Shown here: piece by piece, positions 8,841-16,511 of the stretch
Position numbering within the stretch: the first letter of the stretch is position 1
Layout: every line of letters begins with the position of its first letter
Source of the DNA: Actinobacteria bacterium 69-20
Lineage (GTDB): Bacteria; Actinomycetota; Actinomycetes; Mycobacteriales; Nakamurellaceae
Direction: 5' to 3'
NCBI GenBank assembly: GCA_001897425.1
Contig: MKSW01000011.1
Coordinates: forward strand, 95,267 to 159,266
Length of the DNA: 64,000 bases
The notes under the pieces: generated by a model
Told to the model about the DNA's origin: nothing
Databases searched by the model: none
Seen by the model: only the letters and a program-made list of their open reading frames with translations
Program-made: the position numbers and the translations under genes

Positions 8841-8866
8841 GTTTCCCGGGGCCGGAATCTGGGAAT
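8841..8866 (+). promoter_or_regulatory. SigB/SigF-type promoter for the DUF6131 gene
   Basis: GTTT at 8841-8844, a 16-base spacer, GGGAAT at 8861-8866. One mismatch from the -10 consensus. The same GGGAA variant recurs before the DUF6458 gene and the small membrane gene at 26.8 kb. Confidence 0.5.
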
Positions 8867-8916
8867 CAGAGGGAACGTCGTTGCGCACCGCGCTACACAC
8901 CGAAAGGCGTCTTATC

Positions 8917-9072
8917 ATGACCGTTCTCGGAATTATCCTGTTGATTCTAGGATTCGTATTCGGTATTCCGATCCTGTGGACGCTCGGGATCATCCTCACC
9001 GTGATCGGAGTCGTGTTGCTCCTAGTCGGAGCCGCCGGCCGAACGCTCATGGGTCGCCGCTACTACTGGTAG
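8917..9072 (+). CDS. DUF6131-family small membrane protein
   Basis: 51 residues: two hydrophobic helices (LGIILLILGFVFGIPILW and IGVVLLLVGAAG) and the C-terminal GRRYYW motif characteristic of DUF6131. Function unknown. The ATG at 8917 is chosen because the family starts at this M-x-x-L-G-I. The gene is convergent with, and overlaps by 26 bases, the DUF5709 gene on the other strand. A SigB/SigF-like promoter sits about 50 bases upstream. Confidence 0.8.
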   Translation: MTVLGIILLILGFVFGIPILWTLGIILTVIGVVLLLVGAAGRTLMGRRYYW

Positions 9073-9586
9073 TGGTAACCCATCGCCGGCGGACCATGCA
9101 TAACGACGTGAGCCCCCGGCAGCCAGCGCTCCGGACACCTGCCTCGCAGCGATCACGGTCGCCTCGATCCGCCGTCATCTTGATGTGCATCGCCGCCTCC
9201 TCGGCGGACGAGGCATAGCCGGCCGGGCCGACGTCGGTCGCCACTCCGTCCGGCTCTTCGCGATGCTCGGTGCCTTCCTCCTCCGTCACGAGGCGGCCCG
9301 CGCGCGGTTCCGGCGGGCCGGCGGTCACGTCATCCGGATCCGCCTCCGGCTCTTCTTGTGTGACGTAGTCGTCGATGCCGACGCCTTCGCGTTCCTCCTC
9401 CAGGGTGCGCGCCCTGCGCAGGCTGGCCGGCTCGCGGTCGGGCGGGTCGTAACCGGTTTGCATGGTCTCGTCCGGGTCGTCGCTGAGCAGGTTGTCGGCG
9501 GGGTCGAGGTTCGCGATGCCGCGCCCGAGATCGCCGTGATCGAACTCGTTGTCGCGTTCCCTGTCCGGGTCAGTGTGTGCAGCCAT
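9047..9586 (-). CDS. DUF5709-family protein
   Basis: 179 residues, strongly acidic and probably soluble. The DUF5709 pattern is visible: LDPADNLLSDDPDETMQTGYDPPDREP at the start, then AGRLVTEEEGTEHREEPDGVATDVG and ASSAEEAAMHI. About 40 residues follow the usual end of the family, running into the convergent DUF6131 gene, and they may be non-functional extension. ATG 9586 has a GAGGAGG ribosome binding site nine bases upstream. Function unknown; the family is common in actinobacterial stress loci. Confidence 0.8.
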   Translation of the reverse strand: MAAHTDPDRERDNEFDHGDLGRGIANLDPADNLLSDDPDETMQTGYDPPDREPASLRRARTLEEEREGVGIDDYVTQEEPEADPDDVTAGPPEPRAGRLVTEEEGTEHREEPDGVATDVGPAGYASSAEEAAMHIKMTADRGDRDRCEAGVRSAGCRGLTSLCMVRRRWVTTTSSSGDP

Positions 9587-9697
9587 GTCGTGGATCCTCC
9601 TCACGCTTCACGCTGTGAATATCCGCAGATACCGTGTACTACCCCGAATCGGGCGATTCCTAGCGCGCCGGTGCCGTCGGCGAATCACCGCAGCCGT

Positions 9698-9723
9698 GTT
9701 TCCTTTGGGTCACGAGCGGGTAA
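9698..9723 (+). promoter_or_regulatory. SigB/SigF-type promoter
   Basis: GTTT at 9698-9701, 16-base spacer, GGGTAA at 9718-9723, about 60 bases before the GTG of the downstream small gene. The GGGTA core is intact. Confidence 0.6.
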
Positions 9724-9783
9724 GGAGTGAGAACCGGTGAGCGTCGCCGCGGCCGGTTTCCGACGGAGAGAAGGAAGTGCGCC

Positions 9784-10035
9784 GTGACGATTCCCGAGCC
9801 ACCCCGACCCGACAGGCCGTCCGATCCCGACGTACCGCATCCCGAGCCTGCCGACAGCCCTTACGCCTTCGGCAAACTCGATGCACTACGACAGTTGCGG
9901 GAGTTGTTCCCGGGCAGCCGTATCCTGTTCGATCTCGACGCGCCCAGCGGCACGAACGTCGTCACCCTCGAATCGCCACCGGCCCTGATCATCAGGACGC
10001 ACGCGCCCGATGCCACCGCCCGCGGAGCGGCTTGA
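9784..10035 (+). CDS. small hypothetical protein
   Basis: 83 residues from GTG 9784, preceded by AGAAGGAAG. A proline- and aspartate-rich N-terminus (about 25 residues) is followed by a compact segment with YAFGKLDALRQLRELFPGSRILFDL. I do not recognise the family. There are no membrane segments. It follows a SigB/SigF-type promoter. The 159 bases between its stop and the convergent RsbU-like gene hold nothing I can name. Confidence 0.6.
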   Translation: MTIPEPPRPDRPSDPDVPHPEPADSPYAFGKLDALRQLRELFPGSRILFDLDAPSGTNVVTLESPPALIIRTHAPDATARGAA

Positions 10036-10194
10036 GTCGCGGGCGGCCCACGTCGGCGTCCACTCACCCGTGCGCCGCTATTGCTTCATTCGGCTCTCAC
10101 CGAGTGATGGCAGCGAGTGATGGCAACGGTGTTTCGCGTCAGCGGCATCCGGCCGTCATACGCGGCCAGCCGACATCGCGGCGCCACAGCGACG

Positions 10195-11415
10195 TCACAG
10201 CGCGACACGGCGCATGGCGAGCACGGCGATGTCGTCGTCAGGAATTCGATCGCCGACCATGCGAAGCATGGCAGTGCGGCACACAACCTCAGGGTGGTCG
10301 GCCCGAACGACGGCCCGCAACCGCTCCATGCCCTCCGAAACGGGGATGTGCCGGCTTTCTACCAGCCCGTCCGTGTACAGCAGCAGTACGGCACCCAGCG
10401 GCAGATCGACCGACACGCTCGTCCGCCGCACACCAGGGAAGGACCCAAGCGGCGGGTCGGTCTCGACGGCAACCAGCGAGGCATCCTCACCGGGCGCGGC
10501 CAGGACGCATGCGGGATGGCCGGCATCCGCAATCTCGAAGGTCTCGTACGGAGGAGCTGAGACCGCGCACAGCATCGTGGTCATGGCGTCCATTCCGAAA
10601 TAATGCATCTTGTGGTCCGTCTGCTCGAGGACCTCGGCCGGCCCGCCCCCGAGCAACGCATAGGCCCGAAGGGTGCTCCGGATTCGTCCCATCACGACCG
10701 CCGAGCGCAGCCCGTGGCCCGCGACGTCACCGACGATGAGCCACAAGTGCTCGTTCGGCAGGGTGAACGTGTCGTACCAGTCACCACCGATCAGCCGGTG
10801 CGCGGCAGGAGCGTATCGGCCGGCGAACTGCGCACCGCTGATCGCGGGGAACCGGCGCGGTCGCAGGCTGCGCCCGAGGAGTTGGACTGCCGCGGTCTCC
10901 GCCGCCAACTCCCTTGCGGTCACGATGCCGGCAACACGTTCCGCGGCAACAGTCAAGAGGTGCGTTTCGTCCTCAGTGAAGGTCCGCGCATCGAGGCAAC
11001 CGACGTGCAGCACGCCGATGACGTGATCATCGCGGACCAACGGCACGCCGAGCATGGATGAGATCCTGCGCTCGTACAGCACAGGGTTCACGACCGTGTC
11101 TTCCGTGACGTCTTCGATCGCGAGCGGCCGCCCTTGAGCGGCGATTCTGCCGGAGAAACCTGAACCTACCGGCACCCTCATGCCCTGCCGAACTTCTTCC
11201 TCCAGCCCCCGGGACGCGTGCGCGACAAGGTAGTCACCGCTCTCGTCGAGCAGCAGCACGACGACCGCGTCGACGCCGAGGACAGCCTTGATCCGATCCA
11301 GCAGGTCCGCCAATGAATCGGCACTGTCGCCGTTGTTCAAGCTTGTGTCGGTGATGGCGAGAAGGTTCTGCAGCCGATCGTCCTCGGCATCCATCGCCCC
11401 CGCAACTGCGGTCAC
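10195..11415 (-). CDS. GAF-SpoIIE phosphatase (RsbU-like)
   Basis: 406 residues. An N-terminal GAF sensor domain (about 30-170) is joined to a SpoIIE/PP2C phosphatase domain (about 190-402). Metal and catalytic motifs are present: GGDWYD (210-215), GDVAGHG (229-235), YTDGLVE (347-353) and DDDIAVL (393-399). Such proteins dephosphorylate an RsbV-type anti-anti-sigma factor and so release the stress sigma factor. Its divergent position next to the RsbW/sigma/RsbV genes makes the RsbV at 13.4 kb the obvious substrate. The GAF ligand is unknown. The start may be ATG 11415 or the Met eight codons in. Confidence 0.85.
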   Translation of the reverse strand: MTAVAGAMDAEDDRLQNLLAITDTSLNNGDSADSLADLLDRIKAVLGVDAVVVLLLDESGDYLVAHASRGLEEEVRQGMRVPVGSGFSGRIAAQGRPLAIEDVTEDTVVNPVLYERRISSMLGVPLVRDDHVIGVLHVGCLDARTFTEDETHLLTVAAERVAGIVTARELAAETAAVQLLGRSLRPRRFPAISGAQFAGRYAPAAHRLIGGDWYDTFTLPNEHLWLIVGDVAGHGLRSAVVMGRIRSTLRAYALLGGGPAEVLEQTDHKMHYFGMDAMTTMLCAVSAPPYETFEIADAGHPACVLAAPGEDASLVAVETDPPLGSFPGVRRTSVSVDLPLGAVLLLYTDGLVESRHIPVSEGMERLRAVVRADHPEVVCRTAMLRMVGDRIPDDDIAVLAMRRVAL

Positions 11416-11618
11416 GGTTCACCATCTCTATACGCTCATCGCGCCTGGCTCGGCCGCTGGCGCCGATATGTACGGCTGTCTCGAGCTTAACGCGATCGCG
11501 CTCGGTCGGCACTCGGTTCGGCATTCCCCGCCGACTCGGTCGCTACGTGTCCCGTGCGCGATTCGAGTGCGCACGTCGGCACGTTTCACAATTGTTACGA
11601 AGAGTCTCGAGCCTGACG

Positions 11619-11643
11619 GTTTCGCGACAGCGTGCGGTGGTAT
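11619..11643 (+). promoter_or_regulatory. possible autoregulatory SigB/SigF promoter
   Basis: GTTT at 11619-11622, 15-base spacer, TGGTAT at 11638-11643. One mismatch from GGGTAT. Transcription would begin two or three bases before the ATG at 11653. If real, the sigma operon feeds back on itself. Confidence 0.4.
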
Positions 11644-11652
11644 GCAACTCCT

Positions 11653-12069
11653 ATGAGCGTCTGTCGCGCCGCCGCGCGCTTTCCCGCGAAGCTGGAAAGC
11701 GCTGGGCTGGCGCGCGACTTCGTGGCCGCGTTATGTCACAAATGCCAGGTACCGGATGCGCGGGTGGACGCGCTCATCATCGTTTCCGAATTGGTCGAAA
11801 ACGCCGTCCGCCACGGTCAGAGCTCATGCACAGTGACGGTCACGCTGAGCGGCGACGTACTAACGATCGCCGTCCACGACGATTCGATCGCGCGCCCACG
11901 GTTGATGCACCCTCGGCTCGACGAGCCCGGGGGCCGAGGGCTTCAGCTTGTCAGCACGTTGTCGACGGCCTGGGGAGTTTCGTATCTCGATGGCGGTAAG
12001 CAAGTGTGGGCGACATTGGAGTTGGCCGGCCGTCACCAGCACGCCGCGGCCGGCCGTGAGTCGGCATGA
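11653..12069 (+). CDS. RsbW-like ATP-binding protein (HATPase_c_2)
   Basis: 138 residues with a GHKL ATPase fold. The N-box is intact (IIVSELVENAVRHG, Asn at about 50), as is the G-box GGRGLQLVSTL. These proteins bind ATP and act as anti-sigma factors or as kinases of anti-anti-sigma factors. It is the first of two RsbW-like genes before the sigma factor, and the one with the canonical N-box. ATG 11653 is chosen over an earlier in-frame start because the conserved fold begins here. Whether it acts on this sigma factor or another partner is not readable. Confidence 0.8.
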   Translation: MSVCRAAARFPAKLESAGLARDFVAALCHKCQVPDARVDALIIVSELVENAVRHGQSSCTVTVTLSGDVLTIAVHDDSIARPRLMHPRLDEPGGRGLQLVSTLSTAWGVSYLDGGKQVWATLELAGRHQHAAAGRESA

Positions 12070-12119
12070 TCTGACGCAGCAGACGCCCCCGCAGACCCTC
12101 GACACCATGGAGAACGGTG

Positions 12120-12557
12120 ATGGACGACAACCTCAACCCGATCATCGACACTGCGCGCGGCGCGGGAACCTCACGGGTGGTGGTGACGATACCGCCCGAT
12201 CCCGATCGGCTTGAGCTGCTGCGCAGCGTGGCGACGGCATTGGCCGTGGCACTCGACTTCGACATCGACACGCTGGCCGACCTGCGTATGGCTGTCGACG
12301 AGCTGTGCTCGATAGCCATGAAGCGGGCGCGCCCGGACGGCGACATGTGCGTTCACTTCGAAACCGGCGATGGCGCGGTATCGGTGCTTGCGGAGGTGCC
12401 GGTGTCTGAGCCTGCCACCGTCGATGAGAACTCTTTCGGCTGGATGGTGCTCCAGACCCTGGCCGATTCCGTGGCCTGGGCGGCGCACTCCGGTGGAGCG
12501 GAGAACCAGCGCCTCGAAGTGCGACTTCGCATGCGACGCAGCCAGGAACCGCAGTGA
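12120..12557 (+). CDS. rsbW: anti-sigma factor, RsbW/UsfX type
   Basis: 145 residues. RsbW-like, with the expected VVVTIPPDPDRLELLRSVATALA start and LADLRMAVDELCSIAMKRA, but the usual N-box asparagine is not at its normal place. This resembles the diverged box I recall for mycobacterial UsfX. It overlaps the sigma-factor gene by four bases (GTGA), the usual arrangement for an anti-sigma factor and its cognate sigma. ATG 12120 has GGAGAAC upstream. It should hold the sigma factor inactive until RsbV displaces it. Confidence 0.8.
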   Translation: MDDNLNPIIDTARGAGTSRVVVTIPPDPDRLELLRSVATALAVALDFDIDTLADLRMAVDELCSIAMKRARPDGDMCVHFETGDGAVSVLAEVPVSEPATVDENSFGWMVLQTLADSVAWAAHSGGAENQRLEVRLRMRRSQEPQ

Positions 12558-13405
12558 ACGAACGCGAGACGCTTGCGTCGACGTCCGACTCCCTGTTTGC
12601 GGAGTTGGCAGAGCTGGGCACGGAGGATCCACGGCGGAAGGAGGTTCGCGATCGGTTGGTGAGCCTGTACCTACCGGTCGCACGGCGTATCGCCGCGAGG
12701 TTTCGCGGCCGCCGCGAACCGGTTTCGGACTTGGAGCAGGTAGCCTCCATCGGACTCATCAAAGCGGTCGAGCGATTCGACCCGTCACGAGGCGTGACGT
12801 TCCTGGCGTACGCAATACCGACCATGATGGGCGAGGTTCGTCGGTACTTCCGCGATTCCGCATGGTCCGTGCGCTTGCCGCGCCGGCTGTCGGAGTTGCA
12901 TCTGGCACTGGGCGAGGCCAGCCGGGAATTGGCGCAGCAACTCGGCTCGGCACCGACGCCGCGCCAGCTAGCCGAGCATCTGCAGATTACGGTCGCAGAG
13001 GTCCAAGAGGGTTTGGAGGCCGGCGAGTCTTATCGCGCGATCTCGCTCGACAACGCACTCAGCGAGGGTCCCGAGTCGCCGATCGACCGGCTGGGTGACG
13101 AAGACCCAGGAATGGACCTGGTGGAGGTCCGCGCCTCCCTTCGGCCCGCGCTCGAAATGATCCCGGACCGAGAACGACGTATCCTGAAGATGCGATTTTT
13201 CGAGCACATGACGCAGACGCAAATAGCAACGCAACTCGGACTGTCGCAGATGCATGTGTCGCGGCTCCTGGCGCGTACACTGCGGACACTCCGGGAACAC
13301 ATGTCGGAAACGCCGGAAACGGCCGATTCGTCGGCGGCATCGAACGCCAGAAGATCGTCGGATGCACATAGTAGCCAAAACGCGCGAAAGGGACTGCCCG
13401 GATGA
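12554..13405 (+). CDS. sigF: SigB/SigF/SigG-family RNA polymerase sigma factor
   Basis: 283 residues. Region 2 is clear (DLEQVASIGLIKAVERFDPSRGVTFLAYAIPTMMGEVRRYFRD), followed by VRLPRRLSEL. Region 4 has the helix-turn-helix TQTQIATQLGLSQMHVSRLLARTLRTL. The sequence and context (RsbW before, RsbV after, RsbU divergent) identify the general-stress or sporulation-type sigma family. It starts at a GTG inside the RsbW stop and ends inside the RsbV start. The window contains about ten matches to the consensus this family recognises, right upstream of genes. Confidence 0.9.
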   Translation: MNERETLASTSDSLFAELAELGTEDPRRKEVRDRLVSLYLPVARRIAARFRGRREPVSDLEQVASIGLIKAVERFDPSRGVTFLAYAIPTMMGEVRRYFRDSAWSVRLPRRLSELHLALGEASRELAQQLGSAPTPRQLAEHLQITVAEVQEGLEAGESYRAISLDNALSEGPESPIDRLGDEDPGMDLVEVRASLRPALEMIPDRERRILKMRFFEHMTQTQIATQLGLSQMHVSRLLARTLRTLREHMSETPETADSSAASNARRSSDAHSSQNARKGLPG

Positions 13406-13794
13406 ATCCCGAAAGTAGCGAATCGTCCCCATCGGACGGGTTCTCCGTCGACGTCGAAGGGCCCGAGGGCGGACATGCCAGGGTCACGGCAGCCGGCGCG
13501 ATCGATATGGTGACTGCGCCGGAACTCGACCGGGCTATCGCCCGAGCGCAAGAGTCGGCCCCGAGGGTCCAACTCGATCTCAGCGGTGTCGAATTCCTCG
13601 GCTCGGCTGGGTTATCGGTCCTGGTCGGCGCCGCGCGCCGGGCGGCCGACGCCGGCGGGCGGTTCGCCATCGTTGCCAACCAACACGTCGTCCTTCGCGC
13701 CATCGAGGTGACCGGGCTCGACAAGGTCCTGAATGTCTTCCCTGAACCGGCAGCCGCCGTGGCGTACCTCAGCGAGGAAGCCGCTACGGACTGA
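13402..13794 (+). CDS. rsbV: anti-anti-sigma factor (RsbV/STAS)
   Basis: 130 residues, one STAS domain. The phosphorylation loop reads VEFLGSAGLSVLVGAARRA, with S68 the likely phosphoacceptor. The usual aspartate before it is glycine here. When unphosphorylated it should bind RsbW and free the sigma factor. Its ATG overlaps the sigma stop by four bases. The gene closes the partner-switch operon. Confidence 0.88.
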   Translation: MNPESSESSPSDGFSVDVEGPEGGHARVTAAGAIDMVTAPELDRAIARAQESAPRVQLDLSGVEFLGSAGLSVLVGAARRAADAGGRFAIVANQHVVLRAIEVTGLDKVLNVFPEPAAAVAYLSEEAATD

Positions 13795-13901
13795 CCGCTT
13801 GGCGCGCACGTTCAACGCTCGCGATCTCACTTCCGCGTGGACTTCGCGCAATCCGAAGGCTGTCCGACGGCCGATCGGAACCGATGGTTCGGCGCCGTCG
13901 G

Positions 13902-13927
13902 GTTTAGGCCGGCGCGCACCCGGGAAC
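13902..13927 (+). promoter_or_regulatory. SigB/SigF-type promoter for the DUF6458 gene
   Basis: GTTT at 13902-13905, 16-base spacer, GGGAAC at 13922-13927, about 60 bases before the ATG at 13988. It is the same GGGAA variant as at 8841. Confidence 0.5.
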
Positions 13928-13987
13928 CCTCCAGATACCCCCAGCGGCTGCTATACAGTGCCGCCACAATGAAAGCGGAGGTCCGCC

Positions 13988-14254
13988 ATGAGAATCGGAG
14001 CAAGCCTGGCTGTCTTTGCGATCGGCGCCATCCTGAAGTTCGCGGTCACGGACACCATTCGGGGTATTAATCTGAGTATTGTCGGTATCATATTGATGGC
14101 CATCGGCGCGGTCGGATTCGTGATTTCTCTCATTTTGACATCGACGCGGCGCCGCACCGACGTCATCTCTCGTGTTGACGACGGCTACGGCCACGAGCGT
14201 GCGACCCGGACGACTTACGCGACTCCGAACGACCCCGACGATCCCCGCATATGA
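13988..14254 (+). CDS. DUF6458-family small membrane protein
   Basis: 88 residues. Starts MRIGASLAVFAIGAILKFAV, then IRGINLSIVGIILMAIGAVGFVISLIL, the two-helix pattern of DUF6458, with a polar C-terminal tail. Function unknown; such proteins recur in actinobacterial stress regulons. The ATG is preceded by GCGGAGG. It is convergent with the Rv2629-like gene, and a strong hairpin lies between the two stops. Confidence 0.8.
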   Translation: MRIGASLAVFAIGAILKFAVTDTIRGINLSIVGIILMAIGAVGFVISLILTSTRRRTDVISRVDDGYGHERATRTTYATPNDPDDPRI

Positions 14255-14272
14255 CGCATTCCGTCAACAGCG

Positions 14273-14326
14273 CTACGGCCGCGGCCCTTCCGACGTGGAT
14301 CTGCACCACGCCGGAAGGGCCGTAGT
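14273..14326. terminator. strong hairpin at a convergent gene end
   Basis: CGGCCCTTCCG (14282-14292) and CGGAAGGGCCG (14312-14322) are perfect inverted repeats, with a further inner pairing CGTGG/CCACG. An outer CTACGGCC/GGCCGTAG can compete. There is no T-run. It lies just after the DUF6458 stop but inside the last codons of the opposing gene, so it can terminate the plus-strand transcript. Confidence 0.6.
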
Positions 14327-15529
14327 GGAAACCTGCCTCGATGGATCGGACCATCGGAGCACGGCACCGACGCCGTCCTTGAGGCGGACATCGTCATGAC
14401 CGGTGTCGTGGTCGGTGTTATTGCCAGTGTCATTGCCGGTGCCATCGGCAGTGTCGTTACCGGTGTCACTGCCGATGTCACCGCCGAGGACGACAACGTC
14501 CGCGCCCGAGGCGAGCGCCGCACGCACAAGCACCGCGTCGGCCGGCATCGATACCGGGGCCGATACTCCGATGTCGACGAGTTGCTTCCGCTCCGTGCCG
14601 ATATCGAGTGGCCCACTCCCCGACCACAACATCACCGGCGACGGCGGATTGTCGTGCAGGAGAATGCGTTCCACCTCCCCGCGACGCAACGAGTCGACCA
14701 CATTCTGCAGCCCTTGGACGGCACCGACCTGTCTCGCCGCAGCGTCGGCAAACTGCTCGATCACCCTGCGGCGCTCGGCACGCGCGCGCACGGCGAGCGC
14801 GCGGTCGATCGCCGCGCGACGGGTCGGCACGTCGCCGCCGTCCGTGTGGGCAGGCGACCCCGCCCGGATCACCAGTTCTCGGGCGGCGTCACTCAGGCCG
14901 CTGATCATGGATGACGCCGCGTCGCCGTCACCGTCCACCAGCACAAAGGCGGGTGATGTCGCCGCAACCAGTCGGTTGATTTCGGTCGCCGCCTGGGCGG
15001 CATTGCGATCCCCGGAATGCTCGGCAGAGAACGTCATGCGGTGACGGGACCCGCCGCCGTCCGGGGCCTGGCACGAGCCGTCCGGCCCGCACGCGGCCCG
15101 CGCCGCGTCGCGAGTCGGCCCGTCGACGCCGAGCACCTCGATATCCGCGCAGACTCGGTCGATGGTGACCACCAGATACGGCGTCGGCCACCTGGCGGCG
15201 GGCATCATCGGCGATAGTTGCGGCGCCGGGCCGAACGCCACCTGGTTTCGGCGTGCGGCGCTGGGAAGGACGACGTCCAGGCAGATGGCGCCCGCGCTCG
15301 CGACGGCCAACCGCATGACAGGCCCGTCGCGTCGCGGTGCAGCGAGCATCGCGTTCCGCAGAGCCGCGATGTCCTCGGGTGGCGCACCGAAACGCGCCAG
15401 GTTCTCGGCTGCCACCCGAAAGCGCGCGTCGAGAAGTCCCTCGGTCGGCGGGACCGCGCAACTGACAGTCAGGCATGCAGAACTGAACGTCCCGGTCTGC
15501 CGTGCGAGGTGGCGCGCCTTCTCAAGCAT
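14273..15529 (-). CDS. Rv2629-like eRF1-fold protein (baeRF family)
   Basis: 418 residues resembling Mycobacterium Rv2629 and the bacterial archaeo-eukaryotic release-factor-like group. The C-terminal LKDGVGAVLRW and the preceding VVLGGD are the recognisable landmarks. The middle (ATEINRLVAATSPAFVLVDGDGDAASSMISGL) fits the eRF1 domain 2/3 region. Rv2629 is linked to dormancy and stress in mycobacteria, and relatives are thought to act on stalled ribosomes. ATG 15529 has GGAGG seven bases upstream. A low-complexity Asn-Asp-Thr-Gly run of about 26 residues is inserted just before LKDGVGA, and the last 17 codons overlap the hairpin. Confidence 0.75.
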   Translation of the reverse strand: MLEKARHLARQTGTFSSACLTVSCAVPPTEGLLDARFRVAAENLARFGAPPEDIAALRNAMLAAPRRDGPVMRLAVASAGAICLDVVLPSAARRNQVAFGPAPQLSPMMPAARWPTPYLVVTIDRVCADIEVLGVDGPTRDAARAACGPDGSCQAPDGGGSRHRMTFSAEHSGDRNAAQAATEINRLVAATSPAFVLVDGDGDAASSMISGLSDAARELVIRAGSPAHTDGGDVPTRRAAIDRALAVRARAERRRVIEQFADAAARQVGAVQGLQNVVDSLRRGEVERILLHDNPPSPVMLWSGSGPLDIGTERKQLVDIGVSAPVSMPADAVLVRAALASGADVVVLGGDIGSDTGNDTADGTGNDTGNNTDHDTGHDDVRLKDGVGAVLRWSDPSRQVSTTALPAWCRSTSEGPRP

Positions 15530-15622
15530 GTGAACGCCTCCGCGCACCGATTTCCGACGAACATCAGCTGTCTGCCAACGACAGATCTCAGCCACGTGGG
15601 CGTCCACCTGCCACACGGCCGA

Positions 15623-15940
15623 TCACCAGTGGCGCCGCCCGGCGATCCACCAGGGCGCGGCCCAGAGACAGGAACCCACGACCAGAACGCTTCCCGTCAC
15701 GAGAAGGGCGATTGCCGAGTTGGTGGAGCCGACCACGAGCAGGCCCAAGCCCGCGAGCAGAAGCGCGAGAATTGCCCAGAGACATCGTTTGTCGACAAGC
15801 GCTCGGAGGACGCCACGCGCGCACCACCCGATGCCGGTACCGAGCGGCCATCGCATGCGGGCACCGAAGTCCGGATCCTGTGCGCTGATGGCGGCTGCGA
15901 TTCCGATCAGCGAGCGACGGTCCTCCCGGCTCAATGGCAT
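15623..15940 (-). CDS. DUF3040-family membrane protein
   Basis: 105 residues. Begins MPLSREDRRSLIGIAAAISAQDPDFGARM, the DUF3040 pattern, followed by two hydrophobic helices (LWAILALLLAGLGLLVVGS and AIALLVTGSVLVVGSCLW). Function unknown. It is 14 bases downstream of the DUF7218-like gene on the same strand and is probably co-transcribed with it. Confidence 0.8.
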   Translation of the reverse strand: MPLSREDRRSLIGIAAAISAQDPDFGARMRWPLGTGIGWCARGVLRALVDKRCLWAILALLLAGLGLLVVGSTNSAIALLVTGSVLVVGSCLWAAPWWIAGRRHW

Positions 15941-15954
15941 GGCGACCCCCAGAA

Positions 15955-16227
15955 TCAGTGATTCCGAAGCGCGGTGATGAGTTCGTCCTTGCTCAAGGTC
16001 GACCGGCTCCTGATTCCGATCTGGCCGGCGCGCTGGCGCAGTTCGTCGAGCGTCCAGTCCTCGTATGCGCTGGACGATCCACCGCGGCGGCCCACCACCT
16101 GACGTGAGGACTTCGCGGCGGCATTGGCGATCCGGGCGGACTTCTCCTTGGAGTTGCCCTCATCGCGGAGTCGCTCGTACAGTTCCGGGTCCTTGATTCC
16201 TGGCCCCGGTTGTTCCTTCGGCATCAT
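15955..16227 (-). CDS. Rho-N-domain small protein (DUF7218-like)
   Basis: 90 residues. The N-terminal half (KEQPGPGIKDPELYERLRDEGNSKEKSARIANAAA) matches a small family common in actinobacteria. The C-terminal half (WTLDELRQRAGQIGIRSRSTLSKDELITALR) is a Rho-termination-factor N-terminal/SAP-like nucleic-acid-binding helix pair. It probably binds nucleic acid; its role is unknown. The start may be ATG 16227 or the Met just after it. The 284 bases upstream contain one half of the dispersed repeat but no gene. Confidence 0.8.
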   Translation of the reverse strand: MMPKEQPGPGIKDPELYERLRDEGNSKEKSARIANAAAKSSRQVVGRRGGSSSAYEDWTLDELRQRAGQIGIRSRSTLSKDELITALRNH

Positions 16228-16477
16228 CTGCTCGCTTTCGTGGTCGATGCGAGACGGCTACAGGCAGGTGACCTCGAATCTTGTCGGCTGCTGAGACGGC
16301 CGACTCCGTTCGCGCCGCGTGGGCGACGACCACGAAGTGGTCCCGCGCCGCGGGGCTCGCCATACCAGATCCGTATGCAAGGGGGGTGCCCAGAAGCAGG
16401 ACATCTCAAACGACTGCCGGCGCCCTTGTTGCGGCGCGGGCAACGCTGCGGCGACTACTTCCGGCGGACCGGGGTCG

Positions 16478-16494
16478 GCGCCGTCATACCCGGG
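16478..16494. repeat. dispersed CGGGTATGACG repeat, single arm
   Basis: GCGCCGTCATACCCGGG, 18 bases beyond the stop of the GH15 gene. It is the right-hand arm of the palindrome best seen at 47436-47476. Confidence 0.6.
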
Positions 16495-16511
16495 ACGTGA
16501 TCCCGACACGG

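Noticed and set aside
9587..9700. SigB/SigF promoter for the DUF5709 gene
   Set aside because: A GGGTAG is present on the minus strand, but the base group 16 upstream reads GCTA rather than GTTT. Too weak to list.
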